64,000 nt of DNA, from assembly GCF_003055625.1 (NCBI RefSeq), contig NZ_CP028811.1, positions 1,550,001 through 1,614,000 of the forward strand, read 5' to 3'. This DNA is from Flavobacterium magnum (GTDB lineage: Bacteria > Bacteroidota > Bacteroidia > Flavobacteriales > Flavobacteriaceae). How positions within the stretch are numbered: position 1 is the first letter of the stretch; every line of letters starts with the position of its first letter. Of this stretch, positions 16,213 through 24,840 are shown one piece after another. The notes under the pieces were generated by a model, which did not search any database, was not told the origin of the DNA, and saw only the letters and a program-made list of their open reading frames with translations. Both the position numbers and the translations under genes were made by a program.

Positions 16213-17970
16213 CTAATTGGAAATCAGCACTTTTTGTGTTTTAACCCATTGGCCGGCCTCTGTAATCCTGACGATGTAAACTCCGCTGCTCAAGGTAGTT
16301 GTCGGGATTTCAGTCATGGTTGTTTGTGACGCTTGCGCGCTGCTGACGGCCCGGCCACTCATATCGAAAACAGTCACGGCATCAAATGCCACCCGGTTCG
16401 GATTCAGGATACGCAACACCCTGGCCTGATTGTCCTGTCTTACAAGCAGCGCCTTATCGGGAACATTGCCGGCAGTGCCTAAGTTATCGGCAGCGAATGT
16501 AACCTGGAACCGGTTATGATAATCTCCTGAACTGAGGCTTGCTTCGTAAAAATCACTAAGAATGTCGTGATACGAATCGTCCAACGCGTCATAGATGTAG
16601 ACAGGCTGCCCGTCCGGGAAGTCCACTGTTTCCGGGATATAAAATGTTACCGTGCCATCGTGTGTCGAGGTCACGCCTATGTTGATCCTTTTATTGACAT
16701 CGAAAGCAACGCCATCAATAGCATATGGATTGTTGTCAATCAGGAAGTACGCATCATCGGGAAGCGCAGCGGCTAAAGGGGCGTCGATTCCGCGATCCGC
16801 GCCATCGGTGGCATCCGGTGGAAAGGCCAGCGCGAGTTGCCTTGAAAAGCCGTTGTCGAGCATTGCGTTCAGCTTAAGGTGGGAAACAGGTTGGCCTGCC
16901 AAGCTATCGGAAACCGCCATTCTTTCAAAATCTGACAGGCTTCCGCTTTCCTTATAATACACACGCTGCGTATTTTTTAATGTAACGGTGGCGTTGCTGT
17001 TACCCTGTACCAGGAATCCCTGCCCGATCGGAGCGTATTTCCTCGGATAGGTTTGCCCTGACGAAGTACCCGTCGTGTTTAGGGTTCCGTCGGCATTATA
17101 GGTGTTGAAAGTGGCGGGGACATAAATCCCAGAAGAAGCCAGTGAAACGGGCGCATAAGTGCCATACCCGCCGCGATATTGACCAACATTGTGCGTGTTG
17201 AGGGTTTTGTCCTGCTCCCAATAGTAGGCGATGCCTGTACACGCTGAATTGCCCGCGTCGAGCAGGAAGGCGTTGACGTGCAAGGCAGAGGGGTAAGGAT
17301 TTCCCGTGAGCGTGAATTTGCCGTTGGTCACTGTTACTGTAATATTTCCGTCATTGGGCTTGCCCGAAAAATCATAGCGTTGGGCGCCCAGCCCGCCGGG
17401 ATTGTTCGGAATGCCGTTGCCTTCCACAACATTATTGTCTGTCCCCGCCGTCCCTTTCATGGTAAAGCCTTCGCCCGGCCCGATTGATGTTGCGCTTCCG
17501 ACCGGAATCCATGCCGACGACACCGCAGGCAGGTATTTGTAAATCCAATACGTTGAAATGGCAAGCGGATTGGCGACGCCGTCAGAGTCGTTGCTGATCA
17601 TCACCGCAGGCGTGCTTGAAATGGCCGTCACGGGACGACCAAGCATTGTAATCCCGAAGTTTTCATTTCCTGCCGTATTGGTGGCAATGCCTACCGGTGA
17701 GCACCAGTAATTGTATTCGAAATTGTCCGACGTCCCTTCCTGATACACGGACAATTTGCCGGTTCCCTTATTCGTAGACGATCCGGCGGTGCCTTGCAGC
17801 AGTTGGGCTTCGTTGCGCAGGAACACATTGCCATTTGACTGCAGGCTGATGTCCTGCTTTACGAAAAGCACTTCATTCCTGACGTACAGATAATAATTTG
17901 GTGCCACATACAGTTGTGCGGATGCGGTGATCGAAACCAGCAGGAGGATGATTGAGGTAAATTGTTTCAT
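16213..17970 (-). CDS. Secreted protein with T9SS C-terminal sorting domain
   Basis: A 585-residue exported protein. A Sec signal peptide (MKQFTSIILLLVSITASAQ) is followed by a long beta-rich region containing NYWCSPVG and GNPYPSALHVNAFL, features I know from flavobacterial surface proteins. The last about 75 residues form a type A T9SS sorting domain: NPNRVAFDAVTVFDMSGR, then SGVYIVRITEAGQWVKTQKVLIS. It should cross the outer membrane by the type IX system and be attached to the surface or released. It begins 6 nt after the stop of the next upstream gene, so the two form an operon. Confidence 0.82.
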   Translation of the reverse strand: MKQFTSIILLLVSITASAQLYVAPNYYLYVRNEVLFVKQDISLQSNGNVFLRNEAQLLQGTAGSSTNKGTGKLSVYQEGTSDNFEYNYWCSPVGIATNTAGNENFGITMLGRPVTAISSTPAVMISNDSDGVANPLAISTYWIYKYLPAVSSAWIPVGSATSIGPGEGFTMKGTAGTDNNVVEGNGIPNNPGGLGAQRYDFSGKPNDGNITVTVTNGKFTLTGNPYPSALHVNAFLLDAGNSACTGIAYYWEQDKTLNTHNVGQYRGGYGTYAPVSLASSGIYVPATFNTYNADGTLNTTGTSSGQTYPRKYAPIGQGFLVQGNSNATVTLKNTQRVYYKESGSLSDFERMAVSDSLAGQPVSHLKLNAMLDNGFSRQLALAFPPDATDGADRGIDAPLAAALPDDAYFLIDNNPYAIDGVAFDVNKRINIGVTSTHDGTVTFYIPETVDFPDGQPVYIYDALDDSYHDILSDFYEASLSSGDYHNRFQVTFAADNLGTAGNVPDKALLVRQDNQARVLRILNPNRVAFDAVTVFDMSGRAVSSAQASQTTMTEIPTTTLSSGVYIVRITEAGQWVKTQKVLISN

Positions 17971-17976
17971 AATGTA

Positions 17977-19476
17977 TTATTTCATCGTCATACTGAACGT
18001 ACGCACCTTAAATGTCTGACTGTTCGCATTGACGCGCCTGATCCAGATTTCAACCGAATCGCCAGAATTCAGGTATACCGCACCCTGTATGGGAAACGCC
18101 TGTATGTAGCCCGCATTGGTGTCGATAATCGTTTCGCTGGCCACCTGAGGATCTGTTCCGCCCGCTGCCGGAATCCGCATCACGAAAAAAGCATATTCGG
18201 TATTTCCCGTCCCGGATACATAATCAAATGCCACAGCACAGTTTACCTGAAAAATCCTTCCTTTTTTTCCAACATAAGTAATCCTGTTGTTGGTTGTGGC
18301 CGTCGTCCGGAAAAGGTTTGCGGTAAGTCCTGCAGTAATATTGAGTTTCGTATTGACCCCCTGTGTGCCAAGCGGTGTGGCAACCTGTGCCGTCCCGGCC
18401 TGGTTCAGGTACACCGTTCCCGTCGCCTGGGCGTCACCTTCGGTAGGGATCCCGGGTGAGTTCACATACCAGTTGTTGTTGAAATTAAATCCTGTATAGA
18501 CAGCCGGATTGTAACCGTTAACGTATTTTCCGGTGGTCAGGGTTCCCGTAAACACGACGCCATCCATCACGGCATCACTATTGATAACAGGATTCGCGGA
18601 CACATCGAGTCCAATTTTGGTCCCGATAACTTCACTGAATCCGCCTTGCTTCTGAACGAGCCCGAATGTCCCCTGCAACGTTTCATAGGTGCCCGAATTG
18701 TTCCCGAACCAGGCAGCATTACTCAGCAGCAACTTGTTTACGTCTTTGTAAACAATCCCGGTTGTATTGCCAATGTATTGTACGATGCTGACAAAAACCA
18801 GTGCAAAATTCTCAAGTTTACCGACATTAGCCGACGCATTGATAATGCAATCCCGAACGATAAAACTCTGCGTTTGGGTGCCTGAGCCGATTGACCCTGT
18901 GCCCGTGACGTTAAACACATTTCCGGTAGTGGCGGTGAGCGTAAGTATTTTTACCGAGCCTCCTGTCGCGCCCGTGAATAAATCGCCACTGGCCCTGAGA
19001 AGTTTGTCTTCGCCGGCATCCTGCCCGATGATGTAGCAATTGTTGAGTTCTATGGGCAGGTCTACAACGATTGTCCCGTTGATTTCATACAGCGTATTGA
19101 CATCCATCAGGTACTTCGTGTTGCTGCCTGCGGTTTTTTCAGCGGCAAGTACCGTAGACAGTACATCGGTCGATTTGATGAGCTTGTATTTGAGCCGGCC
19201 TTCTTTCTCTCCATTGATCCGGATCCAGGAGGTGGTGGGCAAGTCGTAGTAGTAAAGCGAACCAACGGTGGTATCAAAAACGACGAGCGCGTTTGCAGGT
19301 GACGGAATGGCGGTCCGTTGCGCCGTGGTCATTCTCGGCGGCAGCATGCCCTGCGTGGTAGATTGGATGTCGAGAATTGAAGAAGCGTCTGGCGTTGTCG
19401 TCCCGATACCAATCTGCGCAGATCCGATCGTGCAGGCCATGGCCATGATCCAAAGCAAGGTACTTTTGATTGTCAT
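17977..19476 (-). CDS. Secreted beta-rich protein, probable surface or tail-fibre-like structure
   Basis: A 499-residue exported protein beginning MTIKSTLLWIMAMACTIGSAQ. The next segment (IGIGTTTPDASSILDIQS, then GMLPPRMTTAQR) is a motif very common at the N-terminus of flavobacterial secreted proteins. The middle region has repeated Gly/Thr/Asn-rich strands (GSVKILTLTATTGNVFNVTG) that suggest a beta-helix. It ends in a jelly-roll-like stretch resembling virion fibre tips (SVEIWIRRVNANSQTFKV), without a T9SS domain. I chose ATG 19476, at the start of the signal peptide. The neighbour 6 nt downstream has the sorting domain, so the two may act together. Confidence 0.7.
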   Translation of the reverse strand: MTIKSTLLWIMAMACTIGSAQIGIGTTTPDASSILDIQSTTQGMLPPRMTTAQRTAIPSPANALVVFDTTVGSLYYYDLPTTSWIRINGEKEGRLKYKLIKSTDVLSTVLAAEKTAGSNTKYLMDVNTLYEINGTIVVDLPIELNNCYIIGQDAGEDKLLRASGDLFTGATGGSVKILTLTATTGNVFNVTGTGSIGSGTQTQSFIVRDCIINASANVGKLENFALVFVSIVQYIGNTTGIVYKDVNKLLLSNAAWFGNNSGTYETLQGTFGLVQKQGGFSEVIGTKIGLDVSANPVINSDAVMDGVVFTGTLTTGKYVNGYNPAVYTGFNFNNNWYVNSPGIPTEGDAQATGTVYLNQAGTAQVATPLGTQGVNTKLNITAGLTANLFRTTATTNNRITYVGKKGRIFQVNCAVAFDYVSGTGNTEYAFFVMRIPAAGGTDPQVASETIIDTNAGYIQAFPIQGAVYLNSGDSVEIWIRRVNANSQTFKVRTFSMTMK

Positions 19477-19564
19477 AATAATAGATTTAAGGTATGGTAA
19501 AGTTCTGCGTATAGTTCGCATAAAAATTACACAATACCCTATAAAAGTATCATTATGTCAATTT

Positions 19565-20797
19565 TTAGAAAATTTCACCCTCAGTGTCACGTAGTGTGAG
19601 GTTAACAAGATCGCCTTCATTTTTCGAAATCACAATCGTAGCCACGGCGTTCCCGACAAAGTTTGTCAACGCACGCGCCTCACTCATGAATTTGTCAATA
19701 CCGATGATAAACCCCAGTCCTTCCAGAGGGATGCTGTGTATTGCCGTCATCGTCGACGCCAGTATGACGAATCCGCTGCCGGTAACACCCGCTGCGCCTT
19801 TTGAGGTGACCATCAGCAGTCCGACGATCGTAAGTATTTGCGTAAATGAAAGGTGAACGTCATACAGCTGCGCCAGGAAAATAACACTCATGGCAAGGTA
19901 TATCGAGGTGCCGTCGAGATTGAATGAATAGCCCGTCGGGACCACAAGTCCCACCACGGGTTTGCTGCATCCCAGGCGTTCGAGCTTGGTCATCAGGTTG
20001 GGTAATGCGGGTTCGGATGAAGAAGTCCCAAGGACGATCAGCAGCTCCGGTTTCAGGTAACGTATCAGGTCCGTAATGCGGATTTTGTAGCATCGCAAAA
20101 TGCTGCCTAAAATCGCAAAAACAAAGATGGCCATGGTCAGGTACATGGTCAGCATCAATTTGCCCAACGGTAATAATGACTGCAGGCCAAATTTCCCTAC
20201 CGTATAAGCCATTCCGCCGAATGCACCTGCCGGGGCGAGCCACATGACGACCTTCAGTAATTTGAAGACAAAACCGGAAAGCTTGTAAAGTTGCGCTACG
20301 ACGCGCTCCCTTTGGCGGAAATAATTCAGCGCGATACCCACAACGATTGCCAGCGCCAGTGCCTGTAATGTAAGGTTGGTCTTAAAGAATTCCCACCAGT
20401 CGAAGGCCTGTTGTGCCTTTAACGTATAATCGGAAGCGTCGCCGGTGGCAAGCCCTGAGCGGCTGATGTGCCCCGGCCTGATGAGCAGTGCCGCTGCCAC
20501 ACCGATGCCGATCGCAAACGTGGTCACGACTTCAAAATAAAGCAACGCCTTAAAACCAATGCGGCCCACCTTGCGCAAATCACCCATACCGGCGATGCCC
20601 AGCACGATGGTCAGGAAAATAATCGGCGCGATAAAAACTTTTACAATACTGATGAATGTGTCTCCAACGATTTTCATTTCCCGGGCAGTTTCAGGTGCGA
20701 GGTGCCCCAGCAGTACCCCGCCCACAATTGCTATGAGTACCCAGAACGTAAGGTTTTTGAAAATGACCGATGGAAAAAGGGATGTTTTGGCTCGCAT
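19565..20797 (-). CDS. Dicarboxylate/amino-acid:cation symporter (DAACS family)
   Basis: Inner-membrane carrier for C4-dicarboxylates or glutamate/aspartate, driven by H+ or Na+. The 410-residue protein has eight hydrophobic spans and the family signatures: the serine-rich loop GTSSSEPALPNLM, then PTGYSFNLDGTSIYLAMSVIFLAQ, with TSKGAAGVTGSGFVILAST further on. Relatives include DctA, GltP and eukaryotic EAATs. It starts 36 nt after the gene at 20834-21385, so it may belong to the phytochrome operon. Substrate cannot be decided here. Confidence 0.9.
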   Translation of the reverse strand: MRAKTSLFPSVIFKNLTFWVLIAIVGGVLLGHLAPETAREMKIVGDTFISIVKVFIAPIIFLTIVLGIAGMGDLRKVGRIGFKALLYFEVVTTFAIGIGVAAALLIRPGHISRSGLATGDASDYTLKAQQAFDWWEFFKTNLTLQALALAIVVGIALNYFRQRERVVAQLYKLSGFVFKLLKVVMWLAPAGAFGGMAYTVGKFGLQSLLPLGKLMLTMYLTMAIFVFAILGSILRCYKIRITDLIRYLKPELLIVLGTSSSEPALPNLMTKLERLGCSKPVVGLVVPTGYSFNLDGTSIYLAMSVIFLAQLYDVHLSFTQILTIVGLLMVTSKGAAGVTGSGFVILASTMTAIHSIPLEGLGFIIGIDKFMSEARALTNFVGNAVATIVISKNEGDLVNLTLRDTEGEIF

Positions 20798-20833
20798 ACC
20801 GTGGGCTTTATGCTAAAGTACCATTTTAATCTT

Positions 20834-21385
20834 TTATCGGATCTTTTTTAAAACAGCTCTTGCAGCGCTTTGATAGCCCGCGGAATGCTTATGGAAGTCG
20901 TCGCTGAGAATCCTTTTCAAATCATGGTAAATCCAGGATTCAGATTTGCCTAACGCCAGTAAAGCGCGCATCGCATAAGCCTTCGAGGCGACTTTTGCCT
21001 CACCGATAAGCCAGTCAAAACAATTTTCAGTAAAGGCGCCGATGTGTTGTTCAGAAAGGAATCCCCGCCCATCATTCGCCTCACGGTTATGATCCTGTGC
21101 CGCCATCAGCACTATTTTCGAGACAGAGCGCACCGCACCGTCGGCTTTCCACTTCGAAAGTTGCCTGCAAAAACTATCAAGCTCTGGCCTGATCAACTGT
21201 ATGTCATTTTCCAGGAACAGTTCCAGTACCCAGCAGGCCTTGTGGTGATTTTTATCGCTGACGCTGTAGGCCATGGCAAACAGCTCAGGTAACAATGGCG
21301 GATGGATTCCGACAATTCGTGCGTTTTCTTCCCGGCTTGCGCGGTGCGCCGTACTTTGGGCTATGCGTTCGTAGAAGCCGTCCAT
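20834..21385 (-). CDS. Helical protein of unknown function (HEAT-like)
   Basis: A 183-residue soluble protein made mostly of helices, with short repeated helical pairs (PLLPELFAMAYSVSDKNHHKACWVLELFLE, then SKAYAMRALLALGKSESWIYHDLKRIL) that suggest HEAT/ARM-type solenoid folding. Its ATG starts at 21385, immediately before the stop codon of the phytochrome gene, so translation is coupled. Similar small proteins are found in flavobacteria and are sometimes given the name of an unrelated enzyme; I see no catalytic motif. A scaffold or regulator in the light pathway is only a guess. Confidence 0.55.
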   Translation of the reverse strand: MDGFYERIAQSTAHRASREENARIVGIHPPLLPELFAMAYSVSDKNHHKACWVLELFLENDIQLIRPELDSFCRQLSKWKADGAVRSVSKIVLMAAQDHNREANDGRGFLSEQHIGAFTENCFDWLIGEAKVASKAYAMRALLALGKSESWIYHDLKRILSDDFHKHSAGYQSAARAVLKKIR

Positions 21386-23647
21386 TTAATCCACCGGAAA
21401 ATACAGCGTAAAGGTGCTGCCTTCACCCGGGGTTCCCGTGGCCACAATGTTTCCGCCATGCGTCTGCATGATTTTCCTGCATAATGCGAGACCGACTCCC
21501 GAGCCTTTGTACTCTGAAACACCATGCAGCCTTGTGAAGATATTGAATATCGACTCGGCGTACTGCTGTTCAAATCCGATGCCGTTATCTTTAAAACTGA
21601 CTGCATATGACAGTTTGTTTTTCGAAGCCGCGCTTTTAACGGGATTTGGCGAAGATGAAATGATGATTTCCGGATTTCGTGCCGGGTCAGAATATTTCAG
21701 CGAATTGAGGATGATATTTGAAAAAAGCTGTTTGATCAGGAACGGCACCCCATGGATTGACGGAAGGTGCGAGGCGGAAATTTTCCCGTTTTTTTCATGG
21801 AAAACCTCACGCGTCTCATCTGCAATCTCACTGACGATCTCGTTAAGGTCGACCAACTCAAAACCGTCCGCGGAATTTTTGATCCTGGTGTATTTCAGGA
21901 TGTCTATCAGCAGCGTCTGCATGCGGTCTGCAGAGACATTCATGCGCTGTAGCGAATCCATCACATACTGCGGAATGATTTCTTCCTGCTCCCCGTACAT
22001 GAGTTTGGACGAAATCAGCTGGATTTTGCGTAAAGGTTCCTGCAAATCGTGTGTGCTGATCCAGTTGATGTTTTCCAGTTCGGCATTGGCCTCCTTTAGC
22101 GTTTCATTAAGCGTCCTGTATTTTTCTTCCTCGCGGCTCAGCAACAGCATACTGATCTGCTTTTGCAGTGCGTGTGCGTAGTTGGCTGCCGCATTCAACT
22201 CCGGCTGCAGCCATTCATTACTGCGGCACTTGATGATTTGCTTCCAGAGGTTGAAGGAATTCCGCGGATGCAGCCCACGGCTGTCCTTGATGATGGCCTT
22301 GTCCGGGTTTCCGGCCCAATGCACTTCAGATAGCGTTTCCGGGCGGTACCAGATAATGCTGTTGTTGTTTCCCAAGGAATGGTAGATAACCCCTGAAATG
22401 TCCTCGCAAAGCTCCTTTGAATCGCCTACGAAGTTTATCAGCTTATCGGTGTAAAAAGTCGTATCATTACTATATGCTCGCAGCTTTTCAGAAAGCACAA
22501 CGACATTTTCGTCCGAAGGTGCCAGTCCGTTCTTGAAAACCTGCCCGCTGATCAGCAGCGACACGCCGGCCGCGTTGCAAAGCCGGAGCAATTCCGGATT
22601 TACGCTGATGATCTTAAAAGATTCCATCAATGGCGGCAGTTCGCTGGCATTGAGCTTTTCAAGCGCGATATTGGTGCGGCGTGCCAGGTCGTATTCTTCG
22701 TTCGATTGGCGTACATCGATCTGTGACGTAATGAATTGTCCCTGCAACTGAGCCGCAAGGCGTATTTCAGGCGTGAGGTTTTTTGGTGAATAGTGGTGGC
22801 AAGCGATCAATCCCCAGAGCCTTCCACGGTGAATCAGCGAAATGGTCATCGTAGCGCCCACACCCATATTCTGAAGGTATTCCACATGTATCGGTGAGGT
22901 GCTTCGCAAAATCGACAGGCTCAGGTCTAGATTTTTGTCTGTTCCTTCATCAATGGTAAAAATGGGTACCGGCGTATAATTGATATCGACGATGAGCCGC
23001 AGCAGGTTTTTGAGGTAAAGTTCGCGCGCCTGCACCGGGATGTCTGTGTGTGGATAATGCAGTCCGAGGAAAGGTTCGATATTGTCAGCGCAGGCCTCTG
23101 CGAAAACTTCGCCGTTGTATTCCTTATCAAATCGGTACACCATGACGCGGTCATAACCTGTGATGTCGCGTGTGCCCTGTGCAATCAGCTGACAGAGCTC
23201 CCGAAGTGTGGACGTATTGTTCATGTACGACAAGAACAACGCGGTCTGGTTGTACACGTCAGAAACATCGTTGAGGGTGTGGGTATCCGGTTCGGCTTCC
23301 AGCACGTAATTCTCGCCGCTGATGTGCAAGGTGCATTGAAAGTCCCGTTGGCAAAGCGTAATTTTTAAAATGGAGGTCTTTGTAGCTGCAAAATTCCCAA
23401 GGTACCGCTTCAACTGTGTATCGGCCTGCGCTCCGAAAACATCAAGGAACACCTTGCCGAGCAATTGCTCATGCGAAATCCCAATGAATTCGTTGACGTT
23501 GGCACTGCAAAAATTGATTTTTAAATCGTCGGTTCCGAAGGCAATCATGAAGCCGTGCGGCTGGATGCTGCCCGGAATGTGTATCGGCTCGTGCTCGCAA
23601 TTGGTCAGGTTGACGATGTCGTGGTTAACAATATCCTTAATCTTCAT
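21386..23647 (-). CDS. bphP: Bacteriophytochrome histidine kinase
   Basis: Red/far-red photoreceptor kinase. The 753 residues show PAS (about 10-115), GAF (140-300), PHY (320-500), HisKA (525-590) and HATPase (630-750). Cys17 in LTNCEHEPIHIPGSIQPHG matches the biliverdin-binding Cys of bacterial phytochromes. The GAF motif is PHTDIP instead of the usual PASDIP, keeping the key Asp; ACHHYSP holds the chromophore His. The PHY tongue has HPRNSF. The phospho-acceptor is His533 (STHDLQEP), and GSGVGLALCRKI is the ATP lid end. It overlaps the heme oxygenase gene by 11 nt. It should autophosphorylate and pass phosphate to the response regulator encoded upstream. Confidence 0.95.
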   Translation of the reverse strand: MKIKDIVNHDIVNLTNCEHEPIHIPGSIQPHGFMIAFGTDDLKINFCSANVNEFIGISHEQLLGKVFLDVFGAQADTQLKRYLGNFAATKTSILKITLCQRDFQCTLHISGENYVLEAEPDTHTLNDVSDVYNQTALFLSYMNNTSTLRELCQLIAQGTRDITGYDRVMVYRFDKEYNGEVFAEACADNIEPFLGLHYPHTDIPVQARELYLKNLLRLIVDINYTPVPIFTIDEGTDKNLDLSLSILRSTSPIHVEYLQNMGVGATMTISLIHRGRLWGLIACHHYSPKNLTPEIRLAAQLQGQFITSQIDVRQSNEEYDLARRTNIALEKLNASELPPLMESFKIISVNPELLRLCNAAGVSLLISGQVFKNGLAPSDENVVVLSEKLRAYSNDTTFYTDKLINFVGDSKELCEDISGVIYHSLGNNNSIIWYRPETLSEVHWAGNPDKAIIKDSRGLHPRNSFNLWKQIIKCRSNEWLQPELNAAANYAHALQKQISMLLLSREEEKYRTLNETLKEANAELENINWISTHDLQEPLRKIQLISSKLMYGEQEEIIPQYVMDSLQRMNVSADRMQTLLIDILKYTRIKNSADGFELVDLNEIVSEIADETREVFHEKNGKISASHLPSIHGVPFLIKQLFSNIILNSLKYSDPARNPEIIISSSPNPVKSAASKNKLSYAVSFKDNGIGFEQQYAESIFNIFTRLHGVSEYKGSGVGLALCRKIMQTHGGNIVATGTPGEGSTFTLYFPVD

Positions 23648-24257
23648 CGCCGGAATGTTTTTTCAGGTGATCATAAATCGCAGTGAATGCATAATCGGCA
23701 CCGCTGATAATTTCATCCCCGTGACCATGCTGCGCTTCAAAGGCGGTGAGGGCGTTGAGGAATTGCTTCCATAAACCACCGGTTTTATTTCCGTAACCCG
23801 AGAAATACCGTACGCCTTCTTCCTGATAGCCCAGGTTCTGCTGGATATTTTTGAGGATGTAACGACCGCCGAGTACAGAACCTTCGACAACATACATCAT
23901 CCCAAAAGCGAAAGCGACAGAATCAATCTCTAGGGAGAAAGGCGATGGATACGCTTGCTGGGCAGCGCCCAGAAAGTCCAGATCAGCGGCAATCCAGGGG
24001 ATCTTTTGTCGTTCAGCAATATCAGGAATAACCTCTGCCAACATTGGGAAAAGCGTCGACTCGGTTTGTTGGATCACGGCACCCATCAGTTGCAGGTAAC
24101 GTGTGTAGGATGCTTTGGTGATGTTGGGAGAGGTCACCGACTTCGATACGGGAAGTGCCTCAAGGCGGTTATGGGAATCGGCAGTGTGTGTTCGCAACTG
24201 CTGTATAAAAATGTCGGCGCGGGTCATTTCCTGCACACTCGCATGATCATTGGCCAT
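23637..24257 (-). CDS. bphO: Biliverdin-producing heme oxygenase
   Basis: Opens heme to biliverdin, CO and iron; its biliverdin would be the phytochrome chromophore. The 206-residue protein has the expected proximal His in TADSHNRLE (His29) and the distal-helix pattern YVVEGSVLGGRYILKNI. It starts 9 nt after the response-regulator stop and overlaps the kinase gene by 11 nt, so the three are co-translated. The pairing of heme oxygenase and phytochrome in one operon is well known (BphO-BphP), which supports function beyond iron recovery. Confidence 0.92.
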   Translation of the reverse strand: MANDHASVQEMTRADIFIQQLRTHTADSHNRLEALPVSKSVTSPNITKASYTRYLQLMGAVIQQTESTLFPMLAEVIPDIAERQKIPWIAADLDFLGAAQQAYPSPFSLEIDSVAFAFGMMYVVEGSVLGGRYILKNIQQNLGYQEEGVRYFSGYGNKTGGLWKQFLNALTAFEAQHGHGDEIISGADYAFTAIYDHLKKHSGDED

Positions 24258-24266
24258 CTGTACGGA

Positions 24267-24701
24267 TTAATTTTGATATTTAAAACCGGAAAGTGTGGGA
24301 TTGAAGGTATTCCAGTTTATTTGCAGTGTAAAATCGATTGACTTCCGGAAGTCATCGTAAGAACTTAGTTTGGGCAGGTAGAAATTAGCCCCGAGTTCGT
24401 GGCTGCGGGCTACGTTCTTGTCATCATTTGAAGTGGAAAAAATCACAATCGGGATATTTTTATAATGGTTGTGATTTTTAAGCTCTTTAAGCACCTCAAA
24501 CCCATTTTTCCCGGGCATATTCAAATCCAGGAAAATAATCTGTGGTGATGGCGGCGGGTTTTCAAGGTCCCTGAGCAACTCTTCCGGTTTACTCTGCATG
24601 ACCACGTCAATCGGGCGGCCAAGTGTCTTCACGACATCCCTGAACAGCTCCAAATCGTCCTGGTCATCATCAGTATAAAATATCGTCAATGCGCTGCTCA
24701 T
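24267..24701 (-). CDS. Single-domain response regulator
   Basis: A 144-residue CheY-like receiver with no output domain, as in the Rcp1 partners of phytochromes. The phospho-acceptor is Asp59 in FLDLNMPGKNG; the acidic pocket is Asp11/Asp12 in YTDDDQDD, with the switch Ser/Thr in IFSTSNDD and the conserved Lys in FYLPK. I chose ATG 24701 because a promoter -7 box at 24729-24736 lies just upstream. It is the first gene of the light operon. Its downstream target is not in the operon and cannot be told from sequence. Confidence 0.92.
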   Translation of the reverse strand: MSSALTIFYTDDDQDDLELFRDVVKTLGRPIDVVMQSKPEELLRDLENPPPSPQIIFLDLNMPGKNGFEVLKELKNHNHYKNIPIVIFSTSNDDKNVARSHELGANFYLPKLSSYDDFRKSIDFTLQINWNTFNPTLSGFKYQN

Positions 24702-24728
24702 AATTGTTCTTAATTTAAAAGGCGATCT

Positions 24729-24757
24729 CAAAGTTATGGATTTTATGGCGTACAAAA
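24729..24757 (-). promoter_or_regulatory. Promoter of the response regulator-heme oxygenase-phytochrome operon
   Basis: The minus strand reads TTTTG (24757-24753), 16 nt, then TAACTTTG (24736-24729). The spacing is slightly short but the -7 box is exact. The start would fall near 24723, about 20 nt before the ATG. Confidence 0.6.
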
Positions 24758-24840
24758 CGCATATATTTCTCTAAAACTATGCTAAAAAACACTTTTGAAA
24801 GAAAAATCCGAACTTATAAACTGCCTTGATTTATCCGGAG

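Noticed and set aside
21414..22181. 255-codon plus-strand frame over the phytochrome kinase
   Set aside because: It lies antisense to the HisKA and HATPase coding region and is rich in Ser/Cys, typical of a shadow frame.
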